Assembly: GCF_001580365.1 (NCBI RefSeq)
Contig: NZ_CP014480.1
Location: 1,053,007-1,117,006 of the forward strand
Length of the DNA: 64,000 bases
DNA from: Kocuria turfanensis
GTDB lineage: Bacteria > Actinomycetota > Actinomycetes > Actinomycetales > Micrococcaceae
Reading direction: 5' to 3'
Positions 1 to 10,575 of the stretch are shown in pieces. A model generated the notes under the pieces. That model searched no databases. It saw only the letters and a list, made by a program, of their open reading frames with translations, and was not told the DNA's origin. Each line of letters begins with the position of its first letter. Positions within the stretch are counted from its first letter, which is position 1. The translations under genes and the position numbers were made by a program.

Positions 1-603
1 GATGAAGCAGATGTCGTGGGAGTCGGGCTTCTGCGCCACGGACAGGCCGCGGCGGGCCGCCTCGGCCCGCACCTCGGCCTTGGACGGGGTGTCGGCCAGC
101 GGGAGCAGCACGTGCTCGAGCTGCTCGGCGGTGAGCACCCCCAGCACGTAGGACTGGTCCTTGGCCCAGTCCGCGGCCCGGTGCAGCTCCCGCCGGCCGT
201 CGGCGTCCTGGACGACCTTGGCGTAGTGGCCGGTGCACACGGCGTCGAAGCCCAGGGCGAGGGCCTTCTCCAGCAGGGCCGCGAACTTGATCTTCTCGTT
301 GCAGCGCAGGCACGGGTTGGGCGTGCGCCCGGCGGCGTACTCGGCGACGAAGTCGTCGACGACGTCGGCCTGGAAGCGCTCGGAGAAGTCCCACACGTAG
401 TAGGGGATGCCCAGCACGTCGGCGGCGCGCCACGCGTCCCGGGAGTCCTCGATCGTGCAGCAGCCGCGGGAGCCGGTGCGCAGGGTGCCGGGGGTGCGGG
501 AGAGGGCCAGGTGCACGCCCGTGACGTCGTGGCCGGCGTCGACGGCCCGGGCCGCCGCCACGGCCGAGTCGACGCCGCCGCTCATGGCTGCCAGTACTCG
601 CAC
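1..603 (-). CDS. mnmA: tRNA-uridine 2-sulfurtransferase MnmA (3' part beyond window)
   Basis: This enzyme thiolates U34 of tRNA-Glu/Gln/Lys, using sulfur that starts at a cysteine desulfurase such as the one encoded just upstream. The 201 residues present contain the PP-loop ATP-binding motif SGGVDSAV (about residues 8-15), a CLRC pair at 98-101, and ICFI at the window edge, whose Cys199 corresponds to the second catalytic cysteine of the family. The gene runs off position 1, so the C-terminal domain is missing. I chose the GTG at 603 because it follows AAGGAC at good spacing; the ATG at 585 would cut into the first beta strand before the PP-loop. Identification is firm. Confidence 0.95.
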   Translation of the reverse strand, partial: MRVLAAMSGGVDSAVAAARAVDAGHDVTGVHLALSRTPGTLRTGSRGCCTIEDSRDAWRAADVLGIPYYVWDFSERFQADVVDDFVAEYAAGRTPNPCLRCNEKIKFAALLEKALALGFDAVCTGHYAKVVQDADGRRELHRAADWAKDQSYVLGVLTAEQLEHVLLPLADTPSKAEVRAEAARRGLSVAQKPDSHDICFI

Positions 604-665
604 GGTCGGGTCCTTCCCCTGCGCGGGGGCAGGTGGGTCGGGGTCGGGGGTCGTGGGCTCAACGA

Positions 666-696
666 CCCGGTGCCGGGGCCTATTCCCGGCACCGGG
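666..696 (-). terminator. Hairpin after the cysteine desulfurase gene
   Basis: A 12-bp perfect inverted repeat (CCCGGTGCCGGG and its complement) with a 7-nt loop lies directly after the desulfurase stop and before mnmA. It has no U-tract, as is common in high-GC actinobacteria. It may terminate transcription or attenuate read-through into mnmA. Confidence 0.6.
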
Positions 697-703
697 GGGC
701 GGC

Positions 704-1909
704 TCAGCCCGGGGGCGTGCCGGAGAGCCCGGCGCGCCGGGCCCGGGCGTGGACCTCGGGCAGCGCGTCGAGCAGGGCGTCGACGTCGGCCTCGGTGCTC
801 GTGCGCCCCAGGCTGAAGCGCTGGGCCCCGCGGGCGGTGGCCTCGTCCAGGCCCATGGCCAGCAGCACGGAGGACGCCCGGGGCACCCCGGCGTGGCAGG
901 CGGAGCCGGTGGAGGAGGCGATCCCGGCGCCGTCGAGCAGGAACAGCAGCGAGTCCCCCTCGCACCCGGGGAAGGTGAAGTGGGCGTTGCCGGGCAGCCG
1001 GGCACCCGTGTGCTCGGGGTCCTCCGGCCCGCGCAGGACGGCCTCCGGCACGACCCGCCGCACGCCCGCCACCAGGCGGTCGCGCAGGCCCGCGAGCCGC
1101 TCGGCCTCCTCGGCCCGCTCGGCCACGGCCTCCCGGGCCGCGACCCCGAAGCCGGCGAGCGCGGCGGCGTCGAGGGTGCCGGAGCGGATCCTGCGCTCCT
1201 GCCCGCCGCCGTGCTGGACCGGCGCGAGCCCCACCGCGCGCCCGGCCACGAGGGCTCCCGCGCCCACCGGTCCGCCCACCTTGTGCGCCGAGACGGCCAG
1301 CGTGGTCAGCCCGGGCAGGTGCGCGTCGACGGGCAGGGAGCCGAAGGCCTGGACGGCGTCGCAGTGGAAGGGGACGCCGAACTCCTCGGCGAGCGCGGCC
1401 AGCTCCGCCACGGGCTGGACGGTGCCGACCTCGTTGTTGGCCCACATGACGCTCAGCAGCGCCACGGCGCCGGGGTCCCGGGCCAGCTCCGCCCGGACCG
1501 CGGCCGGGTCCACCCGGCCGGCGGCGTCGACGGGCAGGTGCACGGGCTCGGCGCCCTCGTGCTCGGCCAGCCACTCCACGGTCTCGGCGACCGCGGCGTG
1601 CTCCACCGAGGAGACGAGGATGCGGCGGCGGCGCGGGTCGGCCTCCCGGCGGTGCCGGTACAGGCCCTGCACGGCCAGGTTGTCGGCCTCGGTGCCCCCG
1701 GAGGTGAAGATCACCTCGACGGGGTCCGCGCCGAGGGCCGCGGCGACGTCGTCACGGGCCTGTTCGACCACCGTGCGTGCCGACCGCCCGGCCCGGTGCA
1801 GCGAGGAGGGGTTGCCGCCGCGGGCCAGCTGCTCGGTGACCGCGGCGAGCGCGGAGGGCCGCAGGGGCGCGGTGGCGGCGTGGTCGAGGTAGACGGGACG
1901 GTGCGGCAC
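704..1909 (-). CDS. Cysteine desulfurase (NifS/IscS family)
   Basis: PLP enzyme that removes sulfur from L-cysteine as a persulfide for tRNA thiolation and Fe-S or cofactor synthesis. The 401 residues show the fold-type I pattern: SGGTEADN (70-77), the PLP-lysine motif SAHK ending at K210, and the catalytic-loop cysteine C338 in [10 protein letters not shown]. The residue after the usual SAC is His rather than Ser or Thr. mnmA lies about 100 bp downstream on the same strand, so the protein probably feeds MnmA. The GTG start at 1909 is supported by a TAGACT hexamer (1917-1922) only 7 nt away, which implies a leaderless mRNA; GGAGG is present but too close to serve as a normal SD. IscS and SufS-type roles cannot be separated from sequence alone. 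Confidence 0.93.
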   Translation of the reverse strand: MPHRPVYLDHAATAPLRPSALAAVTEQLARGGNPSSLHRAGRSARTVVEQARDDVAAALGADPVEVIFTSGGTEADNLAVQGLYRHRREADPRRRRILVSSVEHAAVAETVEWLAEHEGAEPVHLPVDAAGRVDPAAVRAELARDPGAVALLSVMWANNEVGTVQPVAELAALAEEFGVPFHCDAVQAFGSLPVDAHLPGLTTLAVSAHKVGGPVGAGALVAGRAVGLAPVQHGGGQERRIRSGTLDAAALAGFGVAAREAVAERAEEAERLAGLRDRLVAGVRRVVPEAVLRGPEDPEHTGARLPGNAHFTFPGCEGDSLLFLLDGAGIASSTGSACHAGVPRASSVLLAMGLDEATARGAQRFSLGRTSTEADVDALLDALPEVHARARRAGLSGTPPG

Positions 1910-1914
1910 GCCCT

Positions 1915-1963
1915 CCAGTCTACGGACGCCGGGCCGGGCGCCGGCCCGGCGTCCGTAGACTGG
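1915..1963. promoter_or_regulatory. 49-bp palindrome forming a symmetric divergent promoter
   Basis: Two 23-bp perfect arms (1915-1937 and 1941-1963) flank a GCG spacer and fill nearly all of the 59-bp gap between the desulfurase and trmL. Each arm carries TAGACT facing outward: 1956-1961 for trmL and 1917-1922 on the minus strand for the desulfurase. Each hexamer is exactly 7 nt from its start codon, so both transcripts are expected to be leaderless and transcribed from a mirror-image promoter. Confidence 0.75.
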
Positions 1964-1968
1964 CGGGC

Positions 1969-2436
1969 ATGCTCCGCATCCTCTTCCACACCCCCGAGAT
2001 CCCGGGCAACACCGGCAACGCGATCCGCCTGGCCGCCGTCACCGGGGCCGAGCTGCACCTCGTGGAGCCGCTGGGCTTCGACTTCGGCTCCGCGCACCTG
2101 CGCCGGGCCGGCCTGGACTACCACGACCTCGCCGTGCTCACCGTGCACCCCGACCTGGAGACGGCGTGGGCGGCGCTGGCCCCGGAGCGGGTCTTCGCCT
2201 TCACCACGGACGGGGAGCTGGCGCACACCGACGTCGCCTACCGCCCCGGCGACGTGCTGCTCTTCGGCCGCGAGTCCGTGGGGCTGCCCGCGGAGGTGAA
2301 GGCGGACCCGCACGTCACCGCGCGGGTCCGGATCCCGATGCTGCCCGCCCGCCGCTCCCTCAACCTCGCGAACTCGGCGTCCATCGCCGTCTACGAGGCC
2401 TGGCGCCAGCTGGGCTTCGCCGGCGCCGGCCGGTAG
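1969..2436 (+). CDS. trmL: tRNA (cytidine(34)-2'-O)-methyltransferase TrmL
   Basis: SPOUT-fold methyltransferase that 2'-O-methylates the wobble nucleotide of tRNA-Leu isoacceptors using SAM. The 155-residue length matches the minimal TrmL family without an RNA-binding extension. Visible motifs are the N-terminal PEIPGNTGNAIRLA, FGRESVGLP, and the SAM-knot segment RSLNLANSASIAVYEA near the C-terminus. It is divergent from the cysteine desulfurase, so tRNA wobble modification genes flank one shared promoter. The ATG is 7 nt from TAGACT and no SD fits, so the mRNA is probably leaderless. The gene ends close to the convergent protease gene. Confidence 0.93.
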   Translation: MLRILFHTPEIPGNTGNAIRLAAVTGAELHLVEPLGFDFGSAHLRRAGLDYHDLAVLTVHPDLETAWAALAPERVFAFTTDGELAHTDVAYRPGDVLLFGRESVGLPAEVKADPHVTARVRIPMLPARRSLNLANSASIAVYEAWRQLGFAGAGR

Positions 2437-2457
2437 CCCGGCCGACGCCCGGCCGGG
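2437..2457. terminator. Hairpin between convergent trmL and htrA-like gene
   Basis: An 8-bp GC-only stem (CCCGGCCG and its complement) with a 5-nt loop begins directly after the trmL TAG and ends next to the protease stop at 2459. It could serve both converging transcripts. Confidence 0.5.
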
Positions 2458-2458
2458 A

Positions 2459-3895
2459 TCAGGACTGCTCGGCCGCGTCCCCGACGGTCACCTCGACGGT
2501 GCGCTCCTCGCCGTCGCGCCGGAACGTCATGCTGCCGGTCCCGCCGGCCGGCAGCTCCCGCACGGCCGCGGTGAGGGAGTTCGCGTCCTCGATCCGGTGC
2601 CCGTTGAACTCGGTGACGACGTCGTCGACCTCCAGCCCGGCCTCGTCGGCCGGCGAGCCCGGGACGACCTCGCGCACCACGGCGCCGTCGGAGAACGCCC
2701 GGCTCTGCCCGTCCGCGGCGGGCGCGGCGCTGACGCTCGTGCCGAGGTAGCCGTGGCTGGCGCTGCCGTCCGCGATGATCTCCTCGGCCACGCGCCGGGC
2801 GGTGTCGATCGGGATCGAGAAGCCGACCCCGATGTTGCCGGCCTCCGTGGCGGCCCCGGCCGAGGCGATCGCCACGTTGATCCCGATCACCTCGCCGTCG
2901 GTGTTGATCAGCGGACCGCCCGAGTTGCCCGGGTTGATCGCGGCGTCGGTCTGCATCACGTTGAGGTAGACCGACGCCGCGGCGCCCTGCGAGCCCCCGC
3001 CCCGGCCCTCCTCGTCCGGGAGGTCGAAGAAGAAGTCGTTGCCGTCGCCCTGCTCGGAGCCGCCCTCCGAGGGCGTGGACGGCGCGGCGGAGGAGGCCAC
3101 GGCGATGGTGCGGTTCAGGGTGGAGACGATGCCGTCGGTCACCGTTCCCGCGAGCCCGAGGGGGGCCCCGATCGCGATCGCCGTGTCGCCCACGTTGACG
3201 TCCTCCAGGGAGCCCAGGGTCGCCGGCGTCAGGCCCTGCACGTCGATCTTGAGCACCGCGAGGTCGGAGAGCGGGTCCGTGCCGACCACGGTGGCCCGGT
3301 GGACGCTGCCGTCCTCGAGCTGGACCTCGATGCCGGGGTCGCTGGCCGTGCCGTCGAGCGTCACCACGTGCGTGTTGGTCAGGATGTGGCCCTCGTCGTC
3401 GAGGATCACGCCGGAGCCGGAGCCGGACTGGCCGCCGCCGGAGGCGGAGATCGTCACCACCGACGGGGAGGCCTTGACCGCCGCCGCGGTGACCGCGTTC
3501 ACCTCGTCCTGGTCGTTGACGATGATCGACTCCGACGTCGAGCCGCCGGCGACCGTGCCGGTGCCGCCTCCGTCCAGCAGGGCGTCGGTCCCCACGGCCG
3601 CCCCCGCTCCCACGAGCGCGGCGAGCGCCATGCCGGTGACCAGGGCGCCCGCCGAGAAGCCCTTGCGCCGGCCGGGACGGGGCCCCTCGGGCGCCTCCCC
3701 GGCGCCGCTCCCCCACCCGGGCTGCGCGGCGGGGTGCCCGGACCCGTCCGGCGCGGCCCCGTAGACGGGGCGGGCGCCCGGCGCGGGCGCTACGCCGGAC
3801 GACCAGGGATCCTGCGACGGGCGGTCGCCGACCGGCGGGATCGGCTGCGTGTGCTGGGTCTCGGCGTCGAAGCGCGGGTCGCGGGGCTCGGACAT
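2459..3895 (-). CDS. HtrA/DegP-like membrane-anchored trypsin-type protease with PDZ domain
   Basis: Envelope quality-control serine protease of 478 residues. The first ~78 residues are a Pro/Gly-rich cytoplasmic tail, followed by one membrane segment (about 80-102) and an extracytoplasmic S1C protease domain. The triad is visible: H176 in ILTNTHVV, D211 in DPLSDLAVLKI and S325 in NPGNSGGP. A Gly/Glu/Asp-rich loop at about 272-305 interrupts the protease domain, and a PDZ domain fills about 378-470 (GSPADEAGLEVDD). The ATG at 3895 has AGGAGG about 9 nt upstream. It is divergent from the TPM-domain gene, and PspA follows that gene, so the neighbourhood is envelope-stress related. The actinobacterial layout resembles PepD/HtrB. 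Confidence 0.93.
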   Translation of the reverse strand: MSEPRDPRFDAETQHTQPIPPVGDRPSQDPWSSGVAPAPGARPVYGAAPDGSGHPAAQPGWGSGAGEAPEGPRPGRRKGFSAGALVTGMALAALVGAGAAVGTDALLDGGGTGTVAGGSTSESIIVNDQDEVNAVTAAAVKASPSVVTISASGGGQSGSGSGVILDDEGHILTNTHVVTLDGTASDPGIEVQLEDGSVHRATVVGTDPLSDLAVLKIDVQGLTPATLGSLEDVNVGDTAIAIGAPLGLAGTVTDGIVSTLNRTIAVASSAAPSTPSEGGSEQGDGNDFFFDLPDEEGRGGGSQGAAASVYLNVMQTDAAINPGNSGGPLINTDGEVIGINVAIASAGAATEAGNIGVGFSIPIDTARRVAEEIIADGSASHGYLGTSVSAAPAADGQSRAFSDGAVVREVVPGSPADEAGLEVDDVVTEFNGHRIEDANSLTAAVRELPAGGTGSMTFRRDGEERTVEVTVGDAAEQS

Positions 3896-4192
3896 GGGGG
3901 CTCTCCTCCTGGGAACGGCCGGGCCCGGGCCGCCGGGCGGGGCGGTACGGGCGGATCTGCTCCCCAGTATCCCGGTCGGCACTGAAACTACGCTGAGAGG
4001 CCTCACCGCGGCCCGGGAGCGGTCCGGGAGTCGTCCGGAAGCCGCCCGGGCGGATCCTGGGCACCGTCCGCACGGCCCCGGTGCGCTCGACAGCCTCCTT
4101 GCGATTTCGCCCTGCGCGTAGGCATCCCGTCCTCCGGGACGGCGCCGCGGCCCCGCCCTAGAATCGGGACCACCGACCACGTGAGGGAGATC
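3896..4192. other. Divergent intergenic region, htrA-like / TPM-domain gene
   Basis: About 300 bp without a gene. A TAGAAT hexamer at 4159-4164 is a good -10 for the TPM gene, leaving a leader of about 20 nt. A small hairpin (CGTCC-TCCG-GGACG) sits around 4130. Toward the protease I see only a weak GATACT-like box near 3966. No other structure is obvious. Confidence 0.5.
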
Positions 4193-6244
<2,052 letters not shown>

Positions 6245-6282
6245 GCGCCGCCGCCCGACCGGACCGCGGCCCGCCCGGCCAG

Positions 6283-6350
6283 GACCACGACCTCCACCCC
6301 GACCTCCACTCCGACCACGATTCCGACCCCGACCCCGACCACGACCGTCC
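6283..6350. repeat. Degenerate 6-bp tandem repeat before pspA
   Basis: The 154-bp gap between the TPM gene and pspA contains about ten imperfect copies of a CCGACC/CCACGA-type hexamer. It reads open in frame with pspA (as Asp/His/Pro repeats) but has no start or SD of its own, so it is best treated as a leader or spacer repeat. Confidence 0.55.
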
Positions 6351-6398
6351 GACGATCCGGGAGACCCCTCCCGGCAGCACCAGAGGAGAGAAGGAACC

Positions 6399-7142
6399 AT
6401 GATCAAGCAGTCCATCTTCGGCCGCATCGCCCAGCTCGCGAAGGCCAACATCAACGCCATGATCGACGCCGCCGAGGACCCGCAGCTCATGCTGGACCAG
6501 ATGGTGCGCGACTACACCGAGAACATCCGGGAGGCCGAGGCCGCCGTCGCCCAGACCATCGGCAGCCTCCGCCTGCTGGAGCAGGACCACGCGGAGGACG
6601 TGCGCGAGGCCCAGGAGTGGGGCAACAAGGCCCTGGCCGCCTCCAACCGGGCGGAGGAGTTCCGCGCCTCGGGCCGGTCCTCCGAGGCCGAGAAGTTCGA
6701 CAACCTCGCCAAGGTCGCCCTCCAGCGCCAGATCCAGTACGAGACGGAGGCGCGGGGCACCGAGCCGCAGATCCAGTCCCAGACCCAGGTCGTGGAGAAG
6801 CTCAAGGACGGGCTCAACAAGATGCGCGGGAAGCTCCAGGAGCTGTCCAACAAGCGCGACGAGCTCAACGCCCGGCAGAAGTCCGTCCAGGCGCAGTCGC
6901 AGGTCCAGGACGCCATCAAGGCCTTCGACGTGCTCGACCCGACCAGCGAGGTCTCCCGCTTCGAGGACAAGATCCGCCGCGAGGAGGCCCGCCTGCTCGG
7001 CCAGCAGGAGCTCGCCTCCTCCTCCCTCGACGCGCAGTTCGAGTCCCTGGAGGCCCTGGGCCAGCAGAGCGAGATCGAGGCCCGGCTGGCGGCGCTGAAG
7101 TCCCGCAACGCCGAGAAGATCGTCTCCTCCGAAGAGGTCTGA
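6399..7142 (+). CDS. pspA: PspA/IM30-family membrane-stress protein
   Basis: Peripheral membrane protein that assembles into ESCRT-III-like polymers to maintain membrane integrity. The 247 residues match the family length. The N-terminus (IFGRIAQLAKANINAMIDAAEDP) is the amphipathic membrane-binding helix, and the rest is an almost continuous alpha-helical coiled coil rich in Glu/Gln/Lys/Arg (about 25-235). The ATG at 6399 has AGGAG and AAGGA motifs just upstream. It follows the TPM-domain gene in the same orientation and ends before a strong hairpin, so the two probably form a short unit. Regulation was not seen: no PspF/sigma54 site, and no ClgR or Rv2743c-type gene nearby. Confidence 0.93.
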   Translation: MIKQSIFGRIAQLAKANINAMIDAAEDPQLMLDQMVRDYTENIREAEAAVAQTIGSLRLLEQDHAEDVREAQEWGNKALAASNRAEEFRASGRSSEAEKFDNLAKVALQRQIQYETEARGTEPQIQSQTQVVEKLKDGLNKMRGKLQELSNKRDELNARQKSVQAQSQVQDAIKAFDVLDPTSEVSRFEDKIRREEARLLGQQELASSSLDAQFESLEALGQQSEIEARLAALKSRNAEKIVSSEEV

Positions 7143-7167
7143 CGGGCGGCTGCCCCCGGCACCGCAG

Positions 7168-7196
7168 AGGCCCCACGGCGCACGGCCGTGGGGCCT
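7168..7196 (+). terminator. pspA terminator hairpin
   Basis: An 11-bp perfect stem (AGGCCCCACGG and its complement) with a 7-nt loop lies 26 nt after the pspA stop, without a U-tract. It is the expected end of the TPM-pspA transcript. Confidence 0.7.
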
Positions 7197-7268
7197 CAGC
7201 CGTGCCCGGGGCCGCGCGCGGCGGCCCCGCCGGGCGCCGGGGCGGCGGCGTCCGCGGCGGGCACGACG

Positions 7269-7301
7269 AAGGCCCCCGGACCGTGACGGTCCGGGGGCCT
7301 T
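7269..7301 (-). terminator. Palindromic terminator after tRNA-fMet
   Basis: Two 16-nt perfect arms around a single central base form a 33-bp palindrome starting 3 nt after the tRNA 3' end. Read from the tRNA side it is a very stable hairpin. Being symmetric, it can also stop transcription arriving from pspA. Confidence 0.7.
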
Positions 7302-7304
7302 CCG

Positions 7305-7381
7305 TGGTTGCGGGGGCAAGATTTGAACTTGCGACCTCTGGGTTATGAGCCCAGCGAGCTACCGAACTGCTCCACCCCGCG
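7305..7381 (-). tRNA. Initiator tRNA-fMet (CAU)
   Basis: A 77-nt cloverleaf on the minus strand has anticodon CAT within GGGCTCATAACCC. Initiator features are visible: an unpaired C1 opposite A72, three consecutive G-C pairs in the anticodon stem, and T-loop TTCAAAT. The 3' CCA is encoded in the DNA (7305-7307). The gene stands alone, followed 3 nt later by a perfect hairpin. Confidence 0.96.
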
Positions 7382-7439
7382 GCGACAGGTACGACTATAC
7401 GTGCCGCGGGGTGGAGCCGCAAACCGGCTGCTCGGCCGG

Positions 7440-10415
7440 CTACTCGGCGGGCTGCTCGGGGGCCAGCGCGCCCTCGGCCTCCGGGGCGACGACGCCGTCC
7501 GCCTCGAGCGCCCGCTCGATGGCGTCCTGCAGCCGCTGCTGGGCCTCCCCGTAGGCGGTCCAGTCGCCGTCCGCGAGCGCCTGCTCCGATTCCTGGATCG
7601 CCCGGTTGGCCTCCAGCAGGGCGTCGTCGAGACCGCCGCCACCGGCGGGGGCCTCGCCCTCCGCCGGGGCCTCCCCGTCCGGGGTCTGCGCCTCGGCGTC
7701 GTTCACGCCGGCGCCGGCGGAGGTCTGGGCGCCGGAGTCGCCGCCGAAGACCTCGTCGAGCGCCTCCTCCAGGGTGGGCGCGAAGCCGACCTCCTCGCCG
7801 AAGCCGACGAGCACGCGCCGCAGCGTCGGGTACGCGGCGTCGCCCGAGGACTGCACGTAGACCGGCTGCACGTAGAGCATGCCGCCGCCGGCGGGCAGGG
7901 TGAGCAGGTTGCCGTTGATCACCTCGGACGCGCCCTGGCGGAGCAGGTTCAGCTCCGTCGAGACGTCGGTGTCCGAGTTGAAGAGGTTCTGCGCCTGGCC
8001 GGGCCCGGGCACCACCGAGGAGCGCGGGAGCTCGAGCAGGCGCAGCGTGCCGTACTCCTCGCTCTTCACGCCGTCCTCGCCGGTGCCGGCGTCGGAGTTG
8101 GCCGAGAGGTAGCCGTACATCACGTTGCGGGTGTTGCCCGTCTCCGACTGCTGCGGGATGAAGGACGTGGTGAGGGAGAAGTTGGCCTCCTCCTCACCGG
8201 GCATGCGCATCGACAGGTAGTACGGCGGCAGTGCGACCTCGGAGTCCTGCGTCGGGTCGTTGGGCACGGACCAGACGTCGTCGTTCTGGTAGAAGCTGTT
8301 CGGGTCCGTCACGTGGTAGCGGTTGAGCAGCTCGCGCTGGACCTTGAACATGTCCTGCGGATAGCGCACGTGGGCCATCAGCTCCGCCGACATCTCGGAG
8401 TAGGGCTTGAGCGTGCCCGGGAAGACGTTCTGCCACGCCTTCAGCACCGGGTCCTGGTCGTCCCAGGCGTACAGGGACACCGAGCCGTCGTAGGCGTTGA
8501 CCGTGGCCTTGACCGAGTTGCGGATGTAGTTCACCCGCTCCGGCGGCAGCGTCGCGGCGGCGCCCTGGGCCGTCTGGGTGTCCTGCGTGGCCTCCTCCAG
8601 CACCGACGGCGTCGAGTACGGGTAGGCGTCGGAGGTGGTGTAGGCGTCGACGATCCACTGCACCTGGCCGTCGATGATCGCCGGGTACGGGGCGCCGTCG
8701 ACCGTCAGGTAGGGGGCGACCTTCTCGATCCGCTCGCGCGGGTCCCGGTCGTAGAGGATCTGGGACTCCGGGCGCACGGCGTCCGACAGGAGCAGGTCCG
8801 AGGACTGGAACTTGATGCCGTAGGCCAGGCGGTTGAAGAAGTTGCCGATGCTGGGCCCGCCGTTGCCGGCGAACGTGGTCTTGGCGTCGCCGGCCTCGTC
8901 CCCGGCCGTCTGCGGGCGGTCCAGCTCGAGCGGCTCGTCGCCCTCCCCGCCGCCGACGATCGAGTACATCGGGGAGTTCTCGCCGAAGTAGATGCGCGGC
9001 TCGTAGTCGTCGGAGATGACGCCCCGGGAGGGGATGCCGGACTGCATGAACTGCGGCTTGCCGTCCGCCTCGACCCGGCTGCCGTAGGCCGCGACCACGC
9101 CGTAGCCGTGCGTGTAGACCACGTGCTGGTTGTACCAGCCCTGGTTCTGGTCCGGGTTCAGCTCGCGCGTGGCGATGACCGTGTCCTGGACCTCGCCGTC
9201 GATCTCGTAGCGGTCCACGTTGAGGGTGTCGGGGAACTGGTAGTACGGGCGGAACTGCTGCAGCTGGGAGAACGCGGAGGAGACCACGTTGGGGTCCAGC
9301 AGGCGGATGTTCGACGTCGTCTCGGTGTCCTGGCGCAGCGCGCCCTGCTCGGTCTGGGTGGTGGCGTCGTAGGGCATCACCTCGGCCGCGTCGAGCCCGT
9401 ACGCCGAGCGGGTGAGCTGGATGTTGCGCTCGATGTACTGGCTCTCCAGGGCCTGCTCGGTCGGCAGCACCTGGAAGCGCTGGACGATCCACGGGTAGAT
9501 CCCGCCGGCCACGACCGCAACCACGAGCAGCATGGCCGTGCCGATCACCGGCAGCCGCCAGCGGCCGATGATGGACGCCACGACGAACAGGACCGCGACG
9601 ATCAGCGCCGCCGCGGCGAGGATCGCCTTGGTGGGGATCACCGCGTTGACGTCGGTGTACAGCGCACCCGTCCACTCCCCGGAGGTCGACTGCAGGGTGG
9701 AGTACCGGTCCAGCCAGAAGTTCGCCGCCTGCAGCAGCAGGAACAGCGCGGCCAGCACGCCCAGGTGCACCCGGGAGGCCCGGGTGGTGGACAGCCCGCG
9801 CTCGGTGATCCGGATGCCGCCGTAGACGTAGTGCATCAGGATCCCCGCGACGCCGGCCAGCAGGATCGCCGAGACCAGGAAGCCGATGAGGAAGCGCAGG
9901 AACGGGAGGGTGAAGACGTAGAAGCCCAGGTCCAGGCCGAACTGCGGGTCCTCCTGGCCGAACGGCTCCTGGTTGAGGAACAGCAGGACCGTGTCCCACT
10001 GGGTCATCGCCGTGCTCGCCGCGAAGAGCCCGAACAGCACCGGCACGACGATCATGACGATCTTGCGGACCGGCTCGAGGGCCTCCTGGTAGCGGCGCAG
10101 GTTGTCGTCGACGATCGACTCGGCCGTGATCGGCCGGCTGCGGTAGGCGAAGAACAGGCTCGCGAACATCAGCGCGGCCACGAGCACCGCGGAGACCACG
10201 AAGATCGCGATCTTCGTGGCGTTCTCGGTGAAGAACACGCTGAGGTAGCCCAGCTGGTCGTACCACAGGACGTCCGTGTAGAGCTGGGTCAGCCCCACGA
10301 AGGCGGCCACGAGGACCAGCACGATGACCACGGTCGGCCAGAGCGCACCCCGTTTCCGCCGCTGTCCGGCTGGCTGCTGCCTCGGTGGTCGGGGGGCTGT
10401 GGGTCCGGCGGTCAC
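7440..10415 (-). CDS. UPF0182 (COG1615) large membrane protein
   Basis: A 991-residue protein of the UPF0182 family, nearly confined to actinobacteria and some other lineages; its function is unknown. After a basic N-terminus (RRKRGALWP) there are about seven hydrophobic helices in the first ~330 residues (for example VVIVLVLVAAFVGL, AIFVVSAVLVAALMF), then a large, probably extracytoplasmic region of ~570 residues rich in Tyr/Asp/Asn, and an acidic Ala/Glu/Gln tail. Start is GTG at 10415 with AGAGGT 6 nt upstream. The adjacent upstream gene is the PDZ-Lon protease, and the same pair is adjacent in mycobacteria. No catalytic motif was recognised. Confidence 0.92.
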   Translation of the reverse strand: MTAGPTAPRPPRQQPAGQRRKRGALWPTVVIVLVLVAAFVGLTQLYTDVLWYDQLGYLSVFFTENATKIAIFVVSAVLVAALMFASLFFAYRSRPITAESIVDDNLRRYQEALEPVRKIVMIVVPVLFGLFAASTAMTQWDTVLLFLNQEPFGQEDPQFGLDLGFYVFTLPFLRFLIGFLVSAILLAGVAGILMHYVYGGIRITERGLSTTRASRVHLGVLAALFLLLQAANFWLDRYSTLQSTSGEWTGALYTDVNAVIPTKAILAAAALIVAVLFVVASIIGRWRLPVIGTAMLLVVAVVAGGIYPWIVQRFQVLPTEQALESQYIERNIQLTRSAYGLDAAEVMPYDATTQTEQGALRQDTETTSNIRLLDPNVVSSAFSQLQQFRPYYQFPDTLNVDRYEIDGEVQDTVIATRELNPDQNQGWYNQHVVYTHGYGVVAAYGSRVEADGKPQFMQSGIPSRGVISDDYEPRIYFGENSPMYSIVGGGEGDEPLELDRPQTAGDEAGDAKTTFAGNGGPSIGNFFNRLAYGIKFQSSDLLLSDAVRPESQILYDRDPRERIEKVAPYLTVDGAPYPAIIDGQVQWIVDAYTTSDAYPYSTPSVLEEATQDTQTAQGAAATLPPERVNYIRNSVKATVNAYDGSVSLYAWDDQDPVLKAWQNVFPGTLKPYSEMSAELMAHVRYPQDMFKVQRELLNRYHVTDPNSFYQNDDVWSVPNDPTQDSEVALPPYYLSMRMPGEEEANFSLTTSFIPQQSETGNTRNVMYGYLSANSDAGTGEDGVKSEEYGTLRLLELPRSSVVPGPGQAQNLFNSDTDVSTELNLLRQGASEVINGNLLTLPAGGGMLYVQPVYVQSSGDAAYPTLRRVLVGFGEEVGFAPTLEEALDEVFGGDSGAQTSAGAGVNDAEAQTPDGEAPAEGEAPAGGGGLDDALLEANRAIQESEQALADGDWTAYGEAQQRLQDAIERALEADGVVAPEAEGALAPEQPAE

Positions 10416-10575
10416 TGGTTACCTCTGCATTTCGCGTCGATCGTCAGGTGTGGTGCGTGGAGTCGTGGGTGCTGCACTGCCCCGGGCGGGATCGGGTCCG
10501 CCGACGGATCGACGGGGGGCCCCGACCATTCTGCCCGGGCCGTTCTCGGGGGTGCAATCGTGCACGCTGCGGTCC

